DNA of 64,000 nucleotides from assembly GCF_001889405.1 (NCBI RefSeq), contig NZ_CP017921.1:882057-946056 (forward strand), in the 5' to 3' direction. The first letter of the stretch is position 1. Every line of letters starts with the position of its first letter. This document shows, piece by piece, positions 1 to 7,989 of the stretch. Position numbers and translations under genes: made by a program. Source of the stretch: Methanohalophilus halophilus (GTDB taxonomy: Archaea; Halobacteriota; Methanosarcinia; Methanosarcinales; Methanosarcinaceae). Below the pieces are notes generated by a model. It was not told the origin of the DNA. It did no database searches and was given only the letters and a program-made list of their open reading frames with translations.

Positions 1-894
1 ATTGAGCCCTTCTATGAGTACATCCCTGCGCTTTTTAAATTCTTCGCGCATATGTACAACCGGGTCAAGTGGTCCCTGAATGGCAGCAAGGGCAGCCCTC
101 TGGGAAATGGAACATGCACAAGCCTGTACATATTGATGAACTTTTAACATTTGCTGGATGTATTCTGAAGGAGCGGTAACGTATCCCAGTCTCCAGCCGG
201 TCATCGAATAGGTCTTTGATGTTGCATTCACGGTAATTACATTGTCTGAATATTGGGCGGGGCTGACATGTTCTCCTTCATAGATAAAATGCTCATAGAC
301 CTCATCAGAAATCAGTGTAATGTCATAGTCATCTGCAATCTCGGCAAATCCTTTAATATCCTTTTTCGTCTGGACGGCCCCTGTGGGATTGGAAGGGGAA
401 TTCACGATAAAAGCTTTGGTTTTTGAGGTGATTTTTTCCATCACGTCTTCGGGTTGCATTCTCAGGTCATCGGATAGGGGCACACCGATTCCTTTCCCTC
501 CCATGATTCCTGCAAGGGATGCGTATGATACGAAACCCGGATCTGCAAGAAGAACTTCATCACCCGGGTTTACCAGTGATGCAAGTGCTATTTCCAGGGC
601 CTCTGAGGCACCGGATGTTACGATTATATCATCCGGTGTAGTGGCAATTGCATTTTCTTCCCGGAACTTTTTGCTCAATGCCTCCCTGAGTTCTATGATG
701 CCGGGTCCCAGGGTATAGCCTGTAAATCCTTCATTTATGGCATCTATAGCACCCTTTTTTACATGTTCGGGTGTGTCGAAATCCGGCTGGCCCAATCCAA
801 GATTGATGGCATCCGATCCGGCCGCTTCGAATATCTTGCGGATGCCGGATATATCAATGTCCTGTACCCTCTGTGAGAATTTCCCGGCAAACAT
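1..894 (-). CDS. Class I/II pyridoxal-phosphate aminotransferase (partial, C-terminus outside window)
   Basis: The reading frame opens at an ATG whose complement lies at 892-894 and runs off the left edge, so about 298 residues of a usual 380 or so are present. The start is MFAGKFSQRVQDIDISGIRK, typical of aspartate aminotransferase-like fold I enzymes. Visible hallmarks are a GLGQPDFDTPEH segment near residue 35, the NSPSNPTGA cofactor-contact motif, SDEVYE, and the Schiff-base lysine in ATSKTYSMTGWRLGY. The family transfers amino groups from aspartate or aromatic amino acids to 2-oxoacids; exact substrate cannot be read from sequence. It starts 3 nt after the hexuloisomerase stop and is the last visible gene of a five-gene minus-strand operon. 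Confidence 0.9.
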   Translation of the reverse strand, partial: MFAGKFSQRVQDIDISGIRKIFEAAGSDAINLGLGQPDFDTPEHVKKGAIDAINEGFTGYTLGPGIIELREALSKKFREENAIATTPDDIIVTSGASEALEIALASLVNPGDEVLLADPGFVSYASLAGIMGGKGIGVPLSDDLRMQPEDVMEKITSKTKAFIVNSPSNPTGAVQTKKDIKGFAEIADDYDITLISDEVYEHFIYEGEHVSPAQYSDNVITVNATSKTYSMTGWRLGYVTAPSEYIQQMLKVHQYVQACACSISQRAALAAIQGPLDPVVHMREEFKKRRDVLIEGLN

Positions 895-897
895 GTT

Positions 898-1500
898 TCA
901 CTCCAGTTTGGCGTGGCGCGATTTTAGATCTGCTTCTGATGCACCTGTGATAAAGATCAATTCTGCAACAAGGGCATCAAGGAAGACAAGGGAAGAAATT
1001 TCAAAGGAAGTGCCCAGGGGTGTGAGGTGGGAATATTCTCCTCTCATGTGTCTTTCAAGATAGCCGCCGGCGTCTTCCTTGCTGCGTCCCTGTATCTCCA
1101 GAGTTGCATCTGATATATGGCCAAGTGTGGAATCCTTGTTGGAGGTTACTGTTATCAGGGTTGCTCCGATATCCTTTGCAATTCTTCCCAGATCTGATAC
1201 GGAGCGCGTTTCACCTGATCCGGAAATGGCGATTACTACATCGTTTTTGTGTACTGCAGGAGTTGTAGATTCTCCTACAACATAACTTGTAAATCCCAGG
1301 TGCATGAGACGCATAGCAAAAGCTTTTCCAACAAGGCCCGACCTCCCTGCTCCCATTATAAAAATGGAATCTGCATCCATTACATACTCAATGGTTTTTT
1401 TGATACTTTCCTTGTCGATTCTCTGTGCTATGTTCTTTATTTGATCGGCCATCAATTCCATGGATAATGTGAGGTGTTCACATTCATTACAGGTATTCAT
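898..1500 (-). CDS. hxlB: 6-phospho-3-hexuloisomerase, SIS domain
   Basis: A 200-residue SIS-domain sugar isomerase, the normal length for 6-phospho-3-hexuloisomerase. It interconverts fructose 6-phosphate and 3-hexulose 6-phosphate; in archaea without an oxidative pentose phosphate pathway this feeds ribulose 5-phosphate synthesis for nucleotides. The SIS phosphosugar loop is visible as GAGRSGLVGKAFAMRL near residue 50 and ISGSGET near residue 95. A short CNEC motif near the N-terminus is unusual. The ATG is preceded by AGGAG about 10 nt upstream. It follows the unknown 169-residue gene by 5 nt. The partner synthase (hxlA or a fused fae-hps) is not in the window. Confidence 0.88.
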   Translation of the reverse strand: MNTCNECEHLTLSMELMADQIKNIAQRIDKESIKKTIEYVMDADSIFIMGAGRSGLVGKAFAMRLMHLGFTSYVVGESTTPAVHKNDVVIAISGSGETRSVSDLGRIAKDIGATLITVTSNKDSTLGHISDATLEIQGRSKEDAGGYLERHMRGEYSHLTPLGTSFEISSLVFLDALVAELIFITGASEADLKSRHAKLE

Positions 1501-1505
1501 TCTCT

Positions 1506-2015
1506 TTATTTCTCCTGTTTTTCTTTATTGTTATCCTTGTAATTTATGTTTTTTACTTTCCAGTCATCAATTTCCTCGAGATGTTCAGTTAACCGGGTGA
1601 TGTCTGAATCATCCCCATTCCAGTATATATCTATCTTTACATCTCTCTGCTGCAATTTTCTGACTATATGTTCTGCAAAAAAGAAAAGGGCCTTTTTGTT
1701 ATAGAAGGGAATGTGGAATGTAGCCCTGTAACCACCTTCACATTTAGCATAGGATACCAATACATATCCATGACTTTCATATTCTGTTATTTTCTCAAAA
1801 GGACAAACAATTTCCACTTCATGGACAGCGGATTTATCAATCCGGGAAATAGAAATAAGGATTCTTCCAACCACGACTTCAGGAGTTTGCCTGCCAAACC
1901 ACACCGATATTTTTCCGTAGGTACAAATGACATTGACGTCATCTCTACCCATTTCATAAGATGAAAGGGATTGGTTGCTGGTATTTTCCTTAATGTCTCT
2001 TTCTATGGATTCCAT
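1506..2015 (-). CDS. Hypothetical protein in ArvA/ArvB operon
   Basis: A 169-residue soluble protein that I do not recognise. It has a low-complexity polar N-terminus (about 30 residues), a beta-rich middle (ICTYGKISVWFGRQTPEVVV, then VEIVCPFEKITEYESHGYVL), and a charged lysine-rich tail. There is no zinc ribbon, signal peptide or membrane segment. It lies 14 nt after the DUF2073 gene and 5 nt before hxlB, so it is almost surely co-transcribed with the GTPase. Its position is where I would look for ArvC, a zinc-ribbon protein, but the sequence does not match one. Translation could instead begin at the internal Met22, which would drop the disordered start. Confidence 0.75.
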   Translation of the reverse strand: MESIERDIKENTSNQSLSSYEMGRDDVNVICTYGKISVWFGRQTPEVVVGRILISISRIDKSAVHEVEIVCPFEKITEYESHGYVLVSYAKCEGGYRATFHIPFYNKKALFFFAEHIVRKLQQRDVKIDIYWNGDDSDITRLTEHLEEIDDWKVKNINYKDNNKEKQEK

Positions 2016-2029
2016 AGCTTAAACAACGC

Positions 2030-2389
2030 TTATCTGTTTGAGGATACCAATGCTGTAATCATATCCCTGTCTTTTTTGAGGGTCTTGAGCTGATCGGCCG
2101 GGCCAATAAGGGTCAGTCTGCCTTTTGGGCCTTTGTTGAAAAGTTTTCCCAAAAAAGACTTTGTTTCGTGGGCTGGATATGTTTCCATTTCGATACCTGA
2201 GAATTCATCCGGTGCTATTTGTGTCATTGTCATCTCGATAAGGTTGGCTTCCTCTTCAGGACTGAGTCCTCTTTCGAGTACAAGGATTTTGCCGTTTTTG
2301 ACTTCATCAATGATGAAACGAACCTTTTCCACAGGACTCATCCTTGCAAGACGGTCCTCTGAAAGTAAATCCATTTGAATACCCTGCAT
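2030..2389 (-). CDS. DUF2073 protein, OapB/ArvB family
   Basis: A 119-residue protein matching the archaeal DUF2073 (OapB/ArvB) family by length, by the opening MDLLSEDRLARMSPVEKVRF and by the segment GKILVLERGLSPEEEANLIE. The family is conserved beside Era-like GTPases in euryarchaea. In Haloferax the GTPase has been reported as the driver of extracellular vesicle formation (ArvA), with ArvB and ArvC as conserved neighbours; the same genes were earlier called Oap, origin-associated proteins. Here it starts 6 nt after the GTPase stop. Met6 is an alternative start. Family membership is recalled, not searched; the biochemical role of DUF2073 is unknown to me. Confidence 0.8.
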   Translation of the reverse strand: MQGIQMDLLSEDRLARMSPVEKVRFIIDEVKNGKILVLERGLSPEEEANLIEMTMTQIAPDEFSGIEMETYPAHETKSFLGKLFNKGPKGRLTLIGPADQLKTLKKDRDMITALVSSNR

Positions 2390-2395
2390 TTCAAA

Positions 2396-3031
2396 TCACC
2401 CAAATCTCTTTGCAATTTCCTCATAAAGAGTATCAATGTTCTTTCCTTCAAGGGCAGATATGGCAACGAGTGGATGCTGGGGGAACGCTTCCCTTATTGT
2501 TGAAGGAGATGAATCTTCACGATCGATCTTGTTGGCAGCGATTAAGAGCGGAAGGCCGCGAGCTTCCATATTTCCTATGACAGTGACATTTACCTGTGTA
2601 AAAGGGTCCTCGGTCGCATCCATTACAAGGATTATACCGTCAAGGTTTTCCAGCCATTTGACCGCTTCAATAACTCCTTCGGTGGCTTCCTTTGCCCTGC
2701 GTTTGGATTCTGCTTCACTCATCCCCTGCTCCATGAATTCATGGAAATCTATCTTGGTGGCAAGACCGGGAGTATCTATGATATCAAGTGATAATGAATT
2801 ACCATTGCCTTTGATAGTTACTCCTTCTCTTCTCCTGGCACGACGTGTTTCATGTGCGACATTGGATACCGATCCCATGGCATCTCCTGTCCAGTCACGT
2901 AGTATGCGGTTTGCAAGGGTGGTCTTCCCTGCATTTGGGGGTCCATAAATGCCGATCCTTGCACTTTTTTTATTGAGCAGTTTCTTCAGGAAACCTGTGA
3001 AGTTTCTTTTTAATGATCTTATTACTCCCAT
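2396..3031 (-). CDS. Era-like small GTPase, OapA/ArvA family
   Basis: A 211-residue single-domain GTPase. G1 is GPPNAGKT at residues 30-37, G3 is DTPG at 86-89, G4 is NKID at 167-170, and G5 is SALEGK near 194. Before the P-loop lies a basic amphipathic stretch (SLKRNFTGFLKKLLNKK) that could touch membranes. With the DUF2073 gene downstream this fits the archaeal Era-like family named OapA or ArvA; haloarchaeal ArvA has been linked to vesicle budding. It lacks the KH RNA-binding domain of bacterial Era. It is first in the five-gene operon; a TATA-rich stretch sits in the 82-nt gap upstream. Confidence 0.87.
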   Translation of the reverse strand: MGVIRSLKRNFTGFLKKLLNKKSARIGIYGPPNAGKTTLANRILRDWTGDAMGSVSNVAHETRRARRREGVTIKGNGNSLSLDIIDTPGLATKIDFHEFMEQGMSEAESKRRAKEATEGVIEAVKWLENLDGIILVMDATEDPFTQVNVTVIGNMEARGLPLLIAANKIDREDSSPSTIREAFPQHPLVAISALEGKNIDTLYEEIAKRFG

Positions 3032-3113
3032 CTATTTCCTCCATTTATGATGTGGGAATTGTCCTCTTGATTTCTGATATTATCATTATATAAATAAGCG
3101 TCTGTTTTTCAAT

Positions 3114-4127
3114 TCAGGCACTTTCCTCTGTAGTGGCGATGGCCATATTTATAGCAGTCTCAGCAATATTTGTCCCGTATTCTGCTGTCCTCTCTATACT
3201 ATCGGCCACGGTTCCCAGTCCTACTACGGTCCCTACATCTTTTAGCTTCATAAAGGATGCATTGAGTTTGTCAACATCGGTTTTTATGTGCTGTATGTTC
3301 TCAATGGTTTTATTCGCAAGCTTCACATCACAACCATAGAGGGCATCAATTGCTTTTTCCACAGTGCTGCGTGCCTCCTCGCTCGCTTTTTCAATAGGCT
3401 CCATTATTTCTTCGGGAACAGGCCCCTGCAGTTTTCTGGTAACTCCTGCGATTCTGTGTGCATGGTCTGCAATCCTTTCCAGGGAACTTGCAACAAGTCG
3501 GAAATCATGATATTCATCAATGGATGTCTCTGTGGTATCGGCAAGCCGTGTTCCCCTGAAAAGAGAGCGGAACTGTTTTGAGATAAGTAAAAACAATCTG
3601 TCCACTTCATCATCCCTGAGCATCACATCAAGTGCAAGGTCTTTTTCACCGGTCTTGAGAGACTGGATGGCATCCTTGTGCATTGAAGTGGAAATAAGGT
3701 ACATTCTGCGGATACTTTTTTTGATGGAAACTTCTTCAGGGTTGAGTAAATCCTGTATGAGAACACCTTTGGAGGTTTCCTCGATGATTTCGGGGCCGAT
3801 TAATTTGTGGCAAACTTCTCTTATTATTTTTTTCTGCTCGGCAAGTATTCTTGGTGAAACAAGTTCGATAAGGTCATAACCGGCAACATAGGCGGCAATT
3901 ATGTTACGAATCAGGCCTTCTCCCTTGTAATTGGTGATTTCCATCTTACGTTTTTTGGGTTTTGTTGTGGTATCCAGAGTGGCTATATTAAGGGATCCAT
4001 CGGGTTGGTTTCTGACGGATACTCTGGAGCCTGCTTCAACTCCCATTCTCTGCGCCCAGGGTTTTGGGAGGGAAATAATGTATGTAGAACCTCCGGTTTG
4101 CTGTACTTTTCTTGTTTCTATATCCAT
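3114..4127 (-). CDS. Phosphate uptake regulator, AbrB/SpoVT-like plus PhoU domains
   Basis: A 337-residue protein whose N-terminus (residues 1-50, TGGSTYIISLPKPWAQRMGV) is a swapped-hairpin AbrB/SpoVT-type DNA-binding domain. Residues about 70-330 form two PhoU three-helix bundles with acidic metal-binding faces. Archaeal proteins of this layout are annotated as phosphate uptake regulators. The domain pairing suggests a transcription factor that also senses phosphate transport. No pst genes are in the window. The gene is monocistronic: the upstream 79-nt gap carries TATA-rich inverted repeats, which may be its own operator, and the next gene downstream starts after 82 nt. Confidence 0.87.
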   Translation of the reverse strand: MDIETRKVQQTGGSTYIISLPKPWAQRMGVEAGSRVSVRNQPDGSLNIATLDTTTKPKKRKMEITNYKGEGLIRNIIAAYVAGYDLIELVSPRILAEQKKIIREVCHKLIGPEIIEETSKGVLIQDLLNPEEVSIKKSIRRMYLISTSMHKDAIQSLKTGEKDLALDVMLRDDEVDRLFLLISKQFRSLFRGTRLADTTETSIDEYHDFRLVASSLERIADHAHRIAGVTRKLQGPVPEEIMEPIEKASEEARSTVEKAIDALYGCDVKLANKTIENIQHIKTDVDKLNASFMKLKDVGTVVGLGTVADSIERTAEYGTNIAETAINMAIATTEESA

Positions 4128-4148
4128 CCCTCGATTAATTCGTCATCA

Positions 4149-4192
4149 CTATATATGCGTATATAGATGGATTCATTGTATATATGTCCATC
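4149..4192. promoter_or_regulatory. Nested inverted repeats and TATA elements upstream of the PhoU-like gene
   Basis: Two inverted repeats share this gap. CTATATA at 4149-4155 pairs with TATATAG at 4160-4166 around TGCG, and GATGGA at 4166-4171 pairs with TCCATC at 4187-4192. The first lies 22 nt upstream of the PhoU-like ATG and includes TATA-like sequence. Because the encoded protein has an AbrB-type DNA-binding domain, autoregulation here is plausible. The symmetry is seen; the operator role is inferred. Confidence 0.4.
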
Positions 4193-4206
4193 GTATATAT
4201 TTTTCA

Positions 4207-4857
4207 TTAAATAGATTCTCTGTACCCGTATTTTCCAATAAGGGGTACAAAAATAACGCCGCCAAGGTTTTCCTCACTGAAGGTTCCGTCATCAAGTTTG
4301 TGGACAAGAATCAGGTTTTGCATGTATTTTCCAACCGGAATCACCATAATTCCGCCAGCTGAAAGTTGCTCTTTGAGAGGTTGAGGAATAGATGGAGCTG
4401 CGGAGGTTACACACATACGTTCATATGGAGCCTCGGGGGAATAACCGAGAGTGCCGTCGGCTTCGATGACAGTAACATTTGTATAACCCGCGCTTTTAAG
4501 ATTATTTTCGGCAAATTGCTTTAAAAAAGAGATTCTTTCAATGCTGTATATATGGCCCTCTTTGCCTACCATTTCGGCCATAACAGCAGCATTATATCCG
4601 GAACCGGTTCCGATTTCAAGAATCTTCATGCCCTTTTCTATTTTCAGGACATCACACATTATGGCTACCATATGAGGTGCTGAAATCGTTTGCCTGTTCC
4701 CTATAGGCAACGGGGAATCAATATATGCAGAATTCTTAAGATCTTTGGAAACGAAAAGATGCCTGGGAACTTTACCCATAGCTTCAAGCACCTGTTTTCC
4801 GATTCCTTCTTCTTTTATCTGGTTTACCAGTTCCTTACGTTTCTCTTCATACTCCAA
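4207..4857 (-). CDS. pcm: Protein-L-isoaspartate O-methyltransferase
   Basis: A 216-residue methyltransferase that repairs isoaspartyl damage in proteins using S-adenosylmethionine. Family signs are [20 protein letters not shown] near residue 30, [10 protein letters not shown] near 58, and SAM motif [18 protein letters not shown], near 81. The length is normal. The only in-frame start near the N-terminus is TTG at 4855-4857, with purine-rich AGGA about 5 nt and GGGGAGGGGG further upstream. The first 34 nt lie inside the preceding zinc-finger gene, so translation is probably coupled to it. Confidence 0.93.
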   Translation of the reverse strand: MEYEEKRKELVNQIKEEGIGKQVLEAMGKVPRHLFVSKDLKNSAYIDSPLPIGNRQTISAPHMVAIMCDVLKIEKGMKILEIGTGSGYNAAVMAEMVGKEGHIYSIERISFLKQFAENNLKSAGYTNVTVIEADGTLGYSPEAPYERMCVTSAAPSIPQPLKEQLSAGGIMVIPVGKYMQNLILVHKLDDGTFSEENLGGVIFVPLIGKYGYRESI

Positions 4858-5477
4858 GCGGTCCTGCCCCCTCCCCAGCCTTTCTTATAGGCAACCCTGC
4901 CGAAGATTCTTTTTATATGTTTAGCCTCTACTTTGTCTCCCCTTTTAAACCTGAATTTTCCTCCGCGTATCTTTATTCTTGTGATCCTGAAGCGCTCTCC
5001 TCCAGCTTCGTATTCCAGGCCGACTTCAAAAAGTTCCTCTCCTGGTACTCTTTTTGTGTGGGGGTTGGTATTTCCTATGGATTGTACGGAAATTTTGACA
5101 TCGACTTCATCAATCGCACGTGCCCAGATGGTTTCAACATCTGCAATCTTTGCGTATTCTTCACGTTTTGTGGGTGTTTCGATGGAAGTGATCTGTATGG
5201 GGTATACGTCTTCACCGTTCTGGTCTTCAACAACCAATTCTTCGTTTGTTGTGATGACCTGTGTCTCTTCAAAAAGTGCATTTGTCTTGAATGATTCATC
5301 CCCTCTGCTGATTACTATTCTTACCGGGATGGTCTTCTCTGTCTCGATCTCTGTGGGATGCACATCACCGCAAACCTGGCACCGGACAAGCATGTTCTGT
5401 CCATCCTTCAGTATGTCGTGCCACACGAATTCCTGTGGTGAGCATGCAGGGCATGTGGTCTCGATCTCTTCACTCAT
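4824..5477 (-). CDS. HVO_0476-type zinc finger protein
   Basis: A 217-residue soluble protein with a treble-cleft or ribbon-like pair of CxxC motifs at the N-terminus (CPAC near residue 9, CQVC near 33). A beta-rich body follows and a very basic C-terminus ([20 protein letters not shown]) ends it. The layout fits the archaeal HVO_0476 zinc finger family, whose function is not established. The C-terminal basic surface suggests RNA binding, which is inference. It overlaps pcm by 34 nt, an association that may reflect a shared quality-control role or only coupling. Confidence 0.82.
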   Translation of the reverse strand: MSEEIETTCPACSPQEFVWHDILKDGQNMLVRCQVCGDVHPTEIETEKTIPVRIVISRGDESFKTNALFEETQVITTNEELVVEDQNGEDVYPIQITSIETPTKREEYAKIADVETIWARAIDEVDVKISVQSIGNTNPHTKRVPGEELFEVGLEYEAGGERFRITRIKIRGGKFRFKRGDKVEAKHIKRIFGRVAYKKGWGGGRTAWSMKRNVRNW

Positions 5478-5517
5478 AATCGCCAGTTAGGTTTGAGGGT
5501 ATATATCTAATTGATGC

Positions 5518-6387
5518 TTATTGGATATTGCCGGCTGCATGAGCGGCTATGAATTCCCTTAGTAGTTTTGTACCGAGCAGGGCTGTCTGTCCACTGTCAT
5601 AGTCGGGAGCAACTTCCATAATATCAAAACCAACTGTATGGGGGGCAAAAGCATGTATCAAATCCCTTACCTGCCACGGATCAAGGCCAAAGGGCTCAGG
5701 AGTACCTGTGGCCGGGGCATAAGCAGGGTCGAGGCAGTCCATATCCAGGGAAAGGTAGAATTGTGAGGTTCCTATTTCTTTCATAACCTTTGTAGCAAGT
5801 TTTTTGGCAGAGTATTCTTTCACATTTTCCGGTGTGTAATAGGGTATGTTATTATCTTTTGCAAAATCCCACTCATCCCGGGGTCCGCTCCTTGTCCCAA
5901 TGGATACATACCTGTCGGTGATTTCTTCTAAGATATGCCGGCTGACGCACGCATGGTTATTTTTCACTCCGCCAAATTCTTCCCGCAGGTCAAAATGAGC
6001 ATCCAGTACGATCACTCCAACGTCATCATCGTCTTTTGCACATGCTTTTACCGTGGAAAGGGTCAGGGAATGCTCGCCTCCCATCATTAGGGGTATTTTT
6101 CCGTCCCTGACTATGTCTCTTGTATCATAGTAAAGGTCCCTGAGGGTTTCATCAACGGAAGAATAAACCTCAAGATTGCCGGCATCATGAATCGGAATAG
6201 ATGTGAGGTCTATATCAAAAAAAGAATTGTAGCTTTCAAAATTTTCAGACGCCTGTCTCATAGCATCCGGTGCCCTGCGGCTTCCCGGCCTGTAAGAGGA
6301 AGTCCCGTCAAAAGGGACTCCGAATACAACATATTTTGCAGCCCCGTAATCCCACAGGGCGTCCATCATAAGGGGCTGGTAGAACAT
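5518..6387 (-). CDS. speB: Agmatinase, ureohydrolase family
   Basis: A 289-residue ureohydrolase that cleaves agmatine to putrescine and urea. The two manganese sites are laid out in MGGEHSLTL near residue 102, DAHFDLRE near 125, and SLDMDCLDPAYAPATGTPEP near 209. It sits 8 nt downstream of the aIF5A gene. That neighbourhood is functional: polyamines supply the aminobutyl group that converts a lysine of IF5A into deoxyhypusine or hypusine. Length and all metal-ligand motifs look intact. Confidence 0.94.
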   Translation of the reverse strand: MFYQPLMMDALWDYGAAKYVVFGVPFDGTSSYRPGSRRAPDAMRQASENFESYNSFFDIDLTSIPIHDAGNLEVYSSVDETLRDLYYDTRDIVRDGKIPLMMGGEHSLTLSTVKACAKDDDDVGVIVLDAHFDLREEFGGVKNNHACVSRHILEEITDRYVSIGTRSGPRDEWDFAKDNNIPYYTPENVKEYSAKKLATKVMKEIGTSQFYLSLDMDCLDPAYAPATGTPEPFGLDPWQVRDLIHAFAPHTVGFDIMEVAPDYDSGQTALLGTKLLREFIAAHAAGNIQ

Positions 6388-6395
6388 TTCATTAT

Positions 6396-6779
6396 TTAAC
6401 GCAGGTCAATCTTCATTTTACCCATTGCGGTTATGTATGAAATGTCTCCTCCTTCGTTCACCCTGTCCTTGTATTCATCAGGGATTTTCATTTCGAAGGT
6501 GGAGTAGTCTTCCATATCCATGAGCTGGGCAATATCTCCTGAAACGGAAAGAACCTGTGCACTTTTCCTTTCGACAATAGGCACAAAGGTCTTTGAGGAA
6601 ACAGAGCTTACGATTGAACGTTTTTGGCCATCGAAGATACCGACTGCGTCAATCCTTGCTTTAGCAGAACCGTGTTTTCCGGGTTTGGATTTTGACAGGC
6701 CCTTGATAATGCATGGTTCATCATCGATAATTACGTATTTGCCTTCCTTGAGTTCCTTTACTTCAACCTGTTGTTTCAT
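6396..6779 (-). CDS. eif5A: Translation initiation factor aIF5A
   Basis: A 127-residue factor with an N-terminal SH3-like domain and C-terminal OB-fold. The hypusine lysine is in KPGKHGSAKARID near residue 33-37. The factor relieves ribosome stalling and acts in translation. An AGGAG Shine-Dalgarno lies about 9 nt upstream of the ATG. It leads a two-gene unit with agmatinase. Confidence 0.96.
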   Translation of the reverse strand: MKQQVEVKELKEGKYVIIDDEPCIIKGLSKSKPGKHGSAKARIDAVGIFDGQKRSIVSSVSSKTFVPIVERKSAQVLSVSGDIAQLMDMEDYSTFEMKIPDEYKDRVNEGGDISYITAMGKMKIDLR

Positions 6780-6873
6780 GCGATTATACTCCTTTGATAA
6801 ATTATGAACATTAATAGTCAGGGGTATAATTTTCGGTTCCCTTATATCAACTTAACGAACTGATTCATCGTAA

Positions 6874-7215
6874 TCAATGGCTTTTTTCCATTTCCAGTAA
6901 TTTTTTCTTTAATTCTGTGCCGCCTGCATAGCCGCCTATATTATTTCTACCAACAACCCTGTGGCAGGGTATTATCAGAGGATAAGGATTTTTATTGAGT
7001 GCCTGGCCGACTGCCCGGCTTGCTTTGCTTTTACCAATATATTTTGCCAGTTGCCCGTAGGTGCGTGTTTGTCCGTAAGGGATTTTGCGTGTGGCTTCCA
7101 GGACTTCCCTCTGGAACTTTGTAAGATGCATAAGATCCGGATCATATTTCAGGAAATCCACATACTCGCCTGCGAGATATTTCATAATGTCGCAACACAA
7201 CTGATGCATATTCAT
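6874..7215 (-). CDS. ogt: Methylated-DNA--protein-cysteine methyltransferase
   Basis: A 113-residue alkyltransferase consisting of little more than the catalytic domain. The acceptor cysteine is in PCHRVVG near residue 84 and the DNA-reading helix is in YGQLAKYIGKSKASRAVGQA. It repairs O6-alkylguanine by a suicide transfer. The N-terminal ribonuclease-like domain of Ada/Ogt proteins is missing, as in several short archaeal versions. The ATG overlaps the stop of the metalloprotease gene by 4 nt (ATGA), which fixes the start. Confidence 0.92.
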   Translation of the reverse strand: MNMHQLCCDIMKYLAGEYVDFLKYDPDLMHLTKFQREVLEATRKIPYGQTRTYGQLAKYIGKSKASRAVGQALNKNPYPLIIPCHRVVGRNNIGGYAGGTELKKKLLEMEKSH

Positions 7216-7907
7216 TTTTTGCCTTCAAAAACCTCCTTCTCGATTTTTTTGCGCTGCTTGCGCATTTTTCTCCAGCCAATGCCGTGGTATCCTATTATGG
7301 TTACGATTACTATGATTGCACCTATCAGGTAGGGGAAAGTGGATTTTAATAAAAGGGGATTGATGTTGTCACGTTGTTCATAGCTGGGATACATGATGTC
7401 TCCCCTGTCTGTGCTGTGTCCCAACCCCAGAGCATGTCCGATTTCATGCTTGGCCACTTCCTGCATATTTGCATCGCCGTATTGTACCCAGGAAAAACCC
7501 TGGTAATTTCCGACCTCCAGTACAATTTCAGCATGCAGGTATTTGTTCCCGACAATGGTGGGTCTACAGTATCCAGCCACTCCTTCACCGGCTCCTTCGA
7601 CCTTTTCAAGATTTTCCACCCAGCGAACATTTATGTCAGCATCAGGACTGTCGATGATCTTGAACACCGGCTGGTAACTGAGGGCCCCGTTACCGCCCTT
7701 TTCCCAGTAATCCAGGGCAATTTCTACCTGTTCTCTGTAGGTTGGACTGTAGTGTTCAGGCGCTTCTTTATCATCTATATATACTGTTATGGGGCTATGG
7801 TCCCAGGGTTTGTCTGATATTTTTTCAATATCTGCAAGGGACGTGCCGGTGAAAGATATCATGACGGCAAGTAGTACGAAAAGGATTTTTTTAGCCGGCT
7901 TTTTCAT
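7212..7907 (-). CDS. Membrane-anchored matrixin-like zinc metalloprotease
   Basis: A 231-residue exported protease. The sequence MKKPAKKILFVLLAVMISF is a signal peptide. The zinc site HEIGHALGLGHS is the metzincin HExxHxxGxxH, followed by the Met-turn in GDIMYP. A C-terminal hydrophobic span (PYLIGAIIVIVTIIGYHGIG) and a basic tail anchor it with the catalytic domain outside. I chose the ATG at 7905-7907, which follows GGAGG at normal distance, over an in-frame start 15 codons upstream. Substrate is unknown; surface protein processing is a reasonable guess. Confidence 0.85.
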   Translation of the reverse strand: MKKPAKKILFVLLAVMISFTGTSLADIEKISDKPWDHSPITVYIDDKEAPEHYSPTYREQVEIALDYWEKGGNGALSYQPVFKIIDSPDADINVRWVENLEKVEGAGEGVAGYCRPTIVGNKYLHAEIVLEVGNYQGFSWVQYGDANMQEVAKHEIGHALGLGHSTDRGDIMYPSYEQRDNINPLLLKSTFPYLIGAIIVIVTIIGYHGIGWRKMRKQRKKIEKEVFEGKK

Positions 7908-7989
7908 ACCAATCAGTAATCCTCCATCAAAAATAAAGATTGCCCGGGGCACAATTATATTTTAATAGAGGCAGAATTATTTTCTTTCT

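Noticed and set aside
4917-5490. Plus-strand frames opposite the zinc-finger gene
   Set aside because: They are antisense to a clear family member and carry no family motifs.
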